The notes under the pieces: model-generated | The model's input: the letters and a program-made list of their open reading frames with translations, nothing else | What the model was told of the DNA's origin: nothing | Database searches by the model: none | Position numbers and translations under genes: made by a program | Source: Blastococcus sp. TF02A-30 | GTDB taxonomy: Bacteria; Actinomycetota; Actinomycetes; Mycobacteriales; Geodermatophilaceae | Direction of reading: 5' to 3' | Assembly (NCBI RefSeq): GCF_003319185.1 | Contig: NZ_QOHJ01000001.1 | Coordinates: 434,001 to 498,000, forward strand | DNA: 64,000 nt | Shown here: positions 57,643 through 64,000 of the stretch, in pieces | Layout: every line of letters begins with the position of its first letter | Numbering within the stretch: position 1 is the first letter of the stretch

Positions 57643-59940
57643 TTACTGGGGGTCGTGCTCCGTCGCGGCCGAGTCCAGGCCGACGACGTCGTCGTCCTTG
57701 GTGCCGACGTCGGCGCCCTGCTCGGCGCCCTGGGCGCCGACCGCGACCGGCTGCATGGAGCGCAGCAGGATCTGGCTGACGTCGAGGACCTCGACGTGCT
57801 CGCCGGCCTCGCCGTTCTGCTTCTTCGACGTGAGGGCGTCGCTCAGCATCGTGATGCAGAACGGGCAGGCGGTGGAGATGACGTCGGGATCGAGCTCGAG
57901 CGCCTCCTCGGTGCGCTCGACGTTGATCCGCTTGCCGATCTTCTCCTCCATCCACATGCGGGCACCGCCGGCGCCGCAGCAGAAGCCGCGGTCCTTGCAG
58001 CGGTGCATCTCCTGCGTGGTGAGGCCCTGGACGGAGTCGAGGATCTCGCGGGGGGGCGTGTAGACCTTGTTGTGCCGGCCCAGGAAGCACGGGTCGTGGT
58101 AGGTCACCTTGCGGTCGACCGGCGTGACCGGGGTGAGCCGGCCGTCCTCCACGAGCTGGTTGAGCAGCTGCGTGTGGTGGATGACCTCGTACTCGCCGCC
58201 GGCCTGCGGGTACTCCTTGCCCAGCGAGTTGAAGCAGTGCGGGCAGGTGGCGACGATCTTGCGGGTGCCGGGGACCCGGCCCTCGAAGACGCCGTCCAGG
58301 ACCTCGATGTTCTGCATCGCCTGCATCTGGAACACGAACTCGTTGCCCAGGCGGCGGGCGGGGTCGCCGGAGCAGCTCTCGCCGTCACCGAGGACGGCGA
58401 ACTCGACGCCGGCGATGTTCAGCAGCTCGGCGACGGCCTTGGTGACCTTCTTGGCCCGGTCGTCGATGGCGCCGGCGCAGCCGACCCAGAACAGGTACTC
58501 GACCTCGGCCGGCAGCGGGCCGTCGGCGACGCGGACGTCGAAGTCGAGCTCCTTGATCCAGTCGTTGCGGACGCTCGGCTGCATGCCCCACGGGTTGCCG
58601 CGGTTCTCGATGTTGCGCAGCATCACGCCGGCCTCGGACGGGAAGTTCGACTCGATGAGCACCTGGTAGCGGCGCATGTCGTCGATGTGGTCGATGTGCT
58701 CGATGTCCACCGGGCACTGCTCGACGCAGGCACCGCAGTTGGTGCAGCTCCACAGGACGTCGGGGTCGATGACCCCGCCCTCCTCGAGGGTGCCGACCAG
58801 CGGGCGGTGCGCCTGGGCGTCGTTGGTGCCCTCGATGCGGGCGTAGCCCGATGCCCAGACCTGCTCGTCGCTGGGCTTGAGGACGTCGTAGTCCGGCGCC
58901 GTCTCGCTCGCCGTCTTCTCGCCCAGGAGGTAGGGGGCCTTCGCGTAGAGGTGGTCGCGGAGGTCCATGATCACCATCTTCGGGCTGAGCGGCTTGCCCG
59001 TGTTCCACGCCGGGCACTGGCTCTGGCACCGCCCGCACTCGGTGCAGGTGGTGAAGTCCAGCATCCCCTTCCACGTGAAGTCCTCGATCTTGCCGCGGCC
59101 GAAGACGTCGTCCTCGCCCGGGTCCTCGAAGTCGATCGGCTTGCCGTTGCTGGTCATGGGCAGCAGCGGGCCGAGCGCGGGGGCGCCGTCGGCGTTGCGC
59201 TTGGCGTAGATGTTGAGGAAGGCGCTGAACCGGTGCCAGGCGACACCCATGTTCAGGATCCGGCTGATGACCACCAGCCAGGTGAGGCTGACGACGATCT
59301 TGACGAACGCGACGACGGTCAGCAGGTCGGGGCTGTCGGGCAGGACCTGGCCGAGGGCGCCGGAGATCGGGTGCGACCACGCCGGTGCGTCGGTCAGGTC
59401 GGAGGAGACCTTCAGCGCGCGGATCAGCAGGATGCAGACGCCGACGGTGGCGACGACGAACTCGACGAAGTAGCCGCGGCCCTCGTTCGACCCGGCGAAG
59501 CGGCTCTTGCGGCCCTGCCGGCGCGGGTGGTCCTTCTGGCGCCGGTAGATCAGGTAGACGATCCCGAGGATCGTGCCCGTGCCGATGATGTCGGCGAACA
59601 GGTTCCACAGGCTCCACTCGCCGATGAGCGGCAGGTGGAACGCAGGGTTCCAGACCTCGCCGAAGGCCTCGACCAGGGTGAGGAACAGGCCGTAGAAGCC
59701 CACGAAGACGAACCAGTGGGCGATGCCGATGCTCGACCACTTGAGCATGCGGGTGTGGCCCAGCGACTCGACGAGCGTCGTCTTCAGGCGGGTCCTGACC
59801 GGACCCCACCGGGTGCCGTCGGGCTGGCCGGTGCGGATGATCCGCACCATCGCGCGGACGGCGCGGTAGGCCATGACCGACGCGACGATCAGGAACAGGA
59901 CGCTGATCGTCCCCAGGACGACCTGCAGCGGGCCCGTCAT
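57643..59940 (-). CDS. etfD: EtfD-like membrane Fe-S oxidoreductase (ETF:menaquinone type)
   Basis: A 765-residue membrane protein. The N-terminal half has five to six helices of a NarI/HdrE-like haem b domain; then two 4Fe-4S ferredoxin motifs, CTECGRCQSQCP and CTNCGACVEQCP (about 290 and 390); then the CCG-domain pair with CPHCFNSLGKEYP and GRHNKVYTPP...CCGAGGARMW, as in heterodisulfide reductase HdrD. This layout matches the mycobacterial EtfD (Rv0338c type), which passes electrons from acyl-CoA dehydrogenases via ETF to menaquinone. ATG 59940 follows GGAGG by 5 nt. A TTAC-N6-GTAA operator lies 131 nt upstream. Confidence 0.92.
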   Translation of the reverse strand: MTGPLQVVLGTISVLFLIVASVMAYRAVRAMVRIIRTGQPDGTRWGPVRTRLKTTLVESLGHTRMLKWSSIGIAHWFVFVGFYGLFLTLVEAFGEVWNPAFHLPLIGEWSLWNLFADIIGTGTILGIVYLIYRRQKDHPRRQGRKSRFAGSNEGRGYFVEFVVATVGVCILLIRALKVSSDLTDAPAWSHPISGALGQVLPDSPDLLTVVAFVKIVVSLTWLVVISRILNMGVAWHRFSAFLNIYAKRNADGAPALGPLLPMTSNGKPIDFEDPGEDDVFGRGKIEDFTWKGMLDFTTCTECGRCQSQCPAWNTGKPLSPKMVIMDLRDHLYAKAPYLLGEKTASETAPDYDVLKPSDEQVWASGYARIEGTNDAQAHRPLVGTLEEGGVIDPDVLWSCTNCGACVEQCPVDIEHIDHIDDMRRYQVLIESNFPSEAGVMLRNIENRGNPWGMQPSVRNDWIKELDFDVRVADGPLPAEVEYLFWVGCAGAIDDRAKKVTKAVAELLNIAGVEFAVLGDGESCSGDPARRLGNEFVFQMQAMQNIEVLDGVFEGRVPGTRKIVATCPHCFNSLGKEYPQAGGEYEVIHHTQLLNQLVEDGRLTPVTPVDRKVTYHDPCFLGRHNKVYTPPREILDSVQGLTTQEMHRCKDRGFCCGAGGARMWMEEKIGKRINVERTEEALELDPDVISTACPFCITMLSDALTSKKQNGEAGEHVEVLDVSQILLRSMQPVAVGAQGAEQGADVGTKDDDVVGLDSAATEHDPQ

Positions 59941-60068
59941 CTTTTCCTCCCCGGACGCCTGACGGCGTCGGCGTACTCCCGTCGGCGCGCGGCGGCGACG
60001 AGGTGGTGGTGGGTGCGAGCCGTGGACGACGCCCGCACTGCAACCGCACGATAGCTGGCGCCCCGAGA

Positions 60069-60086
60069 GGTTACTCGTCGGTAACC
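60069..60086. promoter_or_regulatory. TTAC/GTAA operator before etfD
   Basis: GGTTACTCGTCGGTAACC has perfect 6-bp arms around TCGTCG. It lies 129-146 nt upstream of the etfD start codon and shares TTACTCG and GGTAA with the boxes before fadE5, suggesting one TetR-type regulator. Confidence 0.7.
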
Positions 60087-60150
60087 AGGATGCGCGGTCA
60101 CGATCCGGCCACCACCCCCGCGCCACTCGTCCGCGCCGCGGGCGCCGCGC

Positions 60151-60220
60151 CGTCGACCTCGCGGTATCGCGGTCAGGCGCGCGGTCGACCGCGCGCCTCG
60201 CGCCCGCACGGCGAGGGCGA
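60151..60220. repeat. Left 70-bp direct repeat flanking AbiEi-like gene
   Basis: 56 of 70 positions equal 61301-61370, without gaps, offset exactly 1150 bp. It ends 3 nt before the stop codon of the flanked gene. The best part reads GGTATCGCG then TCAGGCGCG. Confidence 0.75.
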
Positions 60221-60222
60221 CG

Positions 60223-61284
60223 TCATGCGGTGCGGACGACGCCGCGGGGTCGGGGCGTCGCGGTGAAGGTGCGTCGCGGAGGACCGGGCGTGGACAGCAG
60301 CTGCGCCAGGCGGGTCTCCACCTCCGGCCACCCCGCACCCATGTCGGCGTCGACGACCCGGACGAAGCGGATGCCGACCGCCCGCATCGCGTCCTCGCGC
60401 CTCTTCTCCTCCCACAGCACGCGCTCGGCCGTCCGGCCGCGCCACGGGTCGGTGTACTTCACCTGGCCGTCGAACTCGACGGCGAGGGCTGCCTCCTCGA
60501 ACCACGCGTCCACCACGCCGAGGAGGCGGCCCTGGACGCGGATCTCGACCTGGAGCTCGGGGACCGGTAGGCCGGCGCCGATCATCCGGAGCCGCCCCCG
60601 GGTCTCCAGCGGGGACTCGGCCCGGCCGTCGGCGAGGCCGGCGGCGCGGGCCGCTCGCCGTGCGCCCGGCCACCCCTCGGCCCGGGTGACGGCCTCGTGC
60701 AGCTGCGCCGGGCTCAGCTTCTCCGCGAGCAGGGCGGCGTCCATGCCGATGACGGCGTCCTCGAGCGGCCACTCCCGCCCGCAGTCGACGAGGGTCCGCG
60801 CCGGCGTCGTGAGCCACAGCGGAGGGTGCTGGCGCACGTCGTCCACGGGCAGCGGGGCGCGGTTCACCGTGAAGCCCTGCCCGCGACGCCACAGGGTGGG
60901 GTGGGTCAGGCGCACGGTGTCGGGCAGCAGGGCGCGGCGGGCCGGCAGGCCGAGCAGGCGGAACGCCGACGAGTGGCTGACCACCGTGTCGGGGCGCCCG
61001 AGGTCCAGCAGGACGGCGGTGGCGGCGAGCGCGTGCGCCCGACCCCCCGCGAGGGCGGCGGCGTGCTCGTCGGCGAGCGCGTAGACGCCCCGGCGGACGC
61101 GGACCCACGCGCCCGTCGTGCAGAGGGAGCGGATCTCGCCGTGCCCGTAGCCGGCGGTGCGGGCGTCGAGCGCGGTGAACAGGCCGAGCTGGCGGTCGGC
61201 GCGGGCGCGGAGCAGCGGGTGCACGGCCGGAGTGTGGTCCGAGCGGAGGTCCTCGCGGGCGGGGCCTGTGGACGGCGCGGGCAT
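60223..61284 (-). CDS. AbiEi-like N-terminal domain with DUF559/endonuclease-like C-terminus
   Basis: A 353-residue protein. The N-terminal half ([37 protein letters not shown], then [26 protein letters not shown]) is the AbiEi antitoxin-type winged-helix pattern. The C-terminal third ([52 protein letters not shown]) resembles the Vsr/PD-(D/E)XK-like DUF559 nuclease fold with Glu-Phe-Asp and Lys candidates. No AbiEii nucleotidyltransferase toxin is adjacent. ATG 61284 is chosen; the long in-frame extension to 61485 crosses the right repeat. Confidence 0.8.
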   Translation of the reverse strand: MPAPSTGPAREDLRSDHTPAVHPLLRARADRQLGLFTALDARTAGYGHGEIRSLCTTGAWVRVRRGVYALADEHAAALAGGRAHALAATAVLLDLGRPDTVVSHSSAFRLLGLPARRALLPDTVRLTHPTLWRRGQGFTVNRAPLPVDDVRQHPPLWLTTPARTLVDCGREWPLEDAVIGMDAALLAEKLSPAQLHEAVTRAEGWPGARRAARAAGLADGRAESPLETRGRLRMIGAGLPVPELQVEIRVQGRLLGVVDAWFEEAALAVEFDGQVKYTDPWRGRTAERVLWEEKRREDAMRAVGIRFVRVVDADMGAGWPEVETRLAQLLSTPGPPRRTFTATPRPRGVVRTA

Positions 61285-61300
61285 CGGTCTCGCCGTGCTG

Positions 61301-61370
61301 CCTCGACCGCGGGGTATCGCGCTCAGGCGCGGGGTAGACCGCGAGCCCCGCACCGACGGGGCGAGGTCGA
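61301..61370. repeat. Right 70-bp direct repeat flanking AbiEi-like gene
   Basis: About 80 percent identical to 60151-60220 in the same orientation; lies 17 nt upstream of the start codon of the flanked gene, so the repeat pair brackets the coding sequence almost exactly. Confidence 0.75.
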
Positions 61371-61423
61371 CGACGGGCGGCGAGGGCGGCGACAGGGGCG
61401 CGGCGCAGCGCGGGTCACGCCCC

Positions 61424-61450
61424 GGGAACACACGTCGCGCGGCTGCCGTT
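61424..61450 (+). promoter_or_regulatory. SigH/SigR-type promoter of dnaK
   Basis: GGGAAC (61424-61429), 18 nt, then GTT (61448-61450) equals the GGAAY-N18-GTT consensus of actinobacterial SigR/SigH, the sigma factors for thiol-oxidative and heat stress. Confidence 0.7.
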
Positions 61451-61465
61451 AGGGTGGGCAGGAAA

Positions 61466-61486
61466 GTTGAGCGGACCACGCGCAAG
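61466..61486. promoter_or_regulatory. HAIR-like HspR operator before dnaK
   Basis: GTTGAGC-N7-GCGCAAG matches the HspR box CTTGAGT-N7-ACTCAAG at 10 of 14 positions with the exact 7-nt spacing. It lies downstream of the promoter, where binding would block transcription. Confidence 0.5.
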
Positions 61487-61552
61487 GTGGTCGCGACTCA
61501 GCTCCCCACACGGACCAGCACCACCCCAGCACACGGAAGAGAGGCCATCCCC

Positions 61553-63411
<1,859 letters not shown>

Positions 63412-63415
<4 letters not shown>

Positions 63416-64000
63416 ATCCAGGGGAGGAGCAGCCGCGGGTCGTCATCCGCGACAAGCGGCGCATCGACCCGACCACCGGTGACGTGCGGGCGCCGGCCGG
63501 CGAGCAGCCGGCCGGCGCCCCGCCGGCCACGACAGGGGAGCAGATGAGCGAGCAGGAGACGACGGCGGCCGACGCGGCGGCCGCGCAGCAGGACGCGGCG
63601 CCGCAGGAGGCCGCGGCGCAGCCGGGCGGGGGAGACCTGGCCCAGCAGCTGGCCGAGCGCACCGAGGACCTGCAGCGGGTCACGGCCGAGTACGCCAACT
63701 ACCGGCGGCGGGTCGACCGCGACCGGTCGCTGGTGGTCGACCAGGCCGCCGAGCGGTTCGCCGCCCAGCTGTTCCCGATCGTCGACGACATCGAGCGGGC
63801 GCGCGACCACGGTGACCTCACCGGCGCGTTCAAGCTGGTCGCCGACCGCATCCTGGGCCTGCTGGACGGTCTGGGCGTCGAGGCGTTCGGCACGGCCGGT
63901 GACGCGTTCGACCCCGCGCTGCACGAGGCGGTCATGCACGACACCTCCGCCGACGTGCAGGTGCCGACGGCCAGCACGGTCCTGCGGCAGGGGTTCCGGC
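63412..64000 (+). CDS. grpE: Nucleotide exchange factor GrpE, 5' part
   Basis: The first 196 codons are visible; the gene runs off the window. A long low-complexity N-terminal tail (about 80 residues, Ala/Gln/Pro-rich) precedes the coiled-coil helix [31 protein letters not shown], and the beta wing [45 protein letters not shown] 63412 overlaps the dnaK stop by ATGA. GrpE releases ADP from DnaK. Confidence 0.95.

Noticed and set aside
56359-60054. A 1231-codon plus-strand open frame
   Set aside because: Antisense to the DUF389 and EtfD-like genes; no motif, highly repetitive Leu/Val/Asp/His composition.

Overview
This is very GC-rich chromosomal DNA from an actinobacterium. The gene set (Fe-S electron carrier of the EtfD type, FadE5-like dehydrogenase, DosS-like kinase, actinobacterial bifunctional-type Dcd, dnaK-grpE, many GTG starts, leaderless promoters and GTGA/ATGA gene overlaps) suggests the Geodermatophilaceae (Blastococcus, Modestobacter or Geodermatophilus). 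That family placement is an inference from memory of gene content, not a database result.

Layout. 1-4.2 kb: housekeeping and unknown genes (DUF3817 end, serine hydrolase, PPOX flavoprotein, secreted TIMP-like protein, DUF3253). 4.2-8.6 kb: an Lrp/AsnC regulator divergent from a complete E1alpha-E1beta-E2 2-oxoacid dehydrogenase operon, with a 9-bp inverted repeat in the shared promoter. 8.6-13.2 kb: AGE epimerase, SRPBCC protein, divergent ptsH/ptsI, and a 49-residue small protein. 13.3-31.4 kb: signalling and stress genes (two GGDEF proteins, DosS/DosR-like pair, universal stress protein), a FadE5-like acyl-CoA dehydrogenase, TetR, ZnuA-like lipoprotein, ribokinase, and a methyltransferase plus type III polyketide synthase with a short leader peptide.

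31.48-48.70 kb is an integrated mobile element of about 17.2 kb. It lies between two 50-bp copies of the 3' part of a tRNA-Gly(CCC) gene and carries a tyrosine integrase, two excisionase-like HTH proteins, a MobF relaxase-helicase, an AbiD/F-type HEPN abortive-infection gene sitting directly behind a hairpin plus U-tract, and a cargo operon of seven minus-strand genes (two SDRs, phosphomannose-isomerase-like protein, alpha/beta hydrolase, DUF1345, TIM-barrel isomerase, aquaporin), divergent from a ROK regulator, then a FUSC-type exporter. No coupling protein, type IV secretion or replication gene is visible, so it looks mobilizable rather than self-transmissible.

48.7-64 kb: phosphotransferase ending inside the tRNA gene, a split PAS/chemoreceptor pair, a frameshifted subtilisin-like protease with Pro-Gly-Gly-Thr repeats, dcd, an MFS exporter, DUF389, the EtfD-like Fe-S oxidoreductase, an AbiEi-like/nuclease-like gene bracketed by 70-bp direct repeats, and the start of the dnaK-grpE operon with a SigH/SigR-type promoter and a HAIR-like site. 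A TTAC-N6-GTAA palindrome precedes etfD and a related pair of boxes precedes fadE5, 40 kb apart, suggesting one regulon for fatty-acid oxidation.
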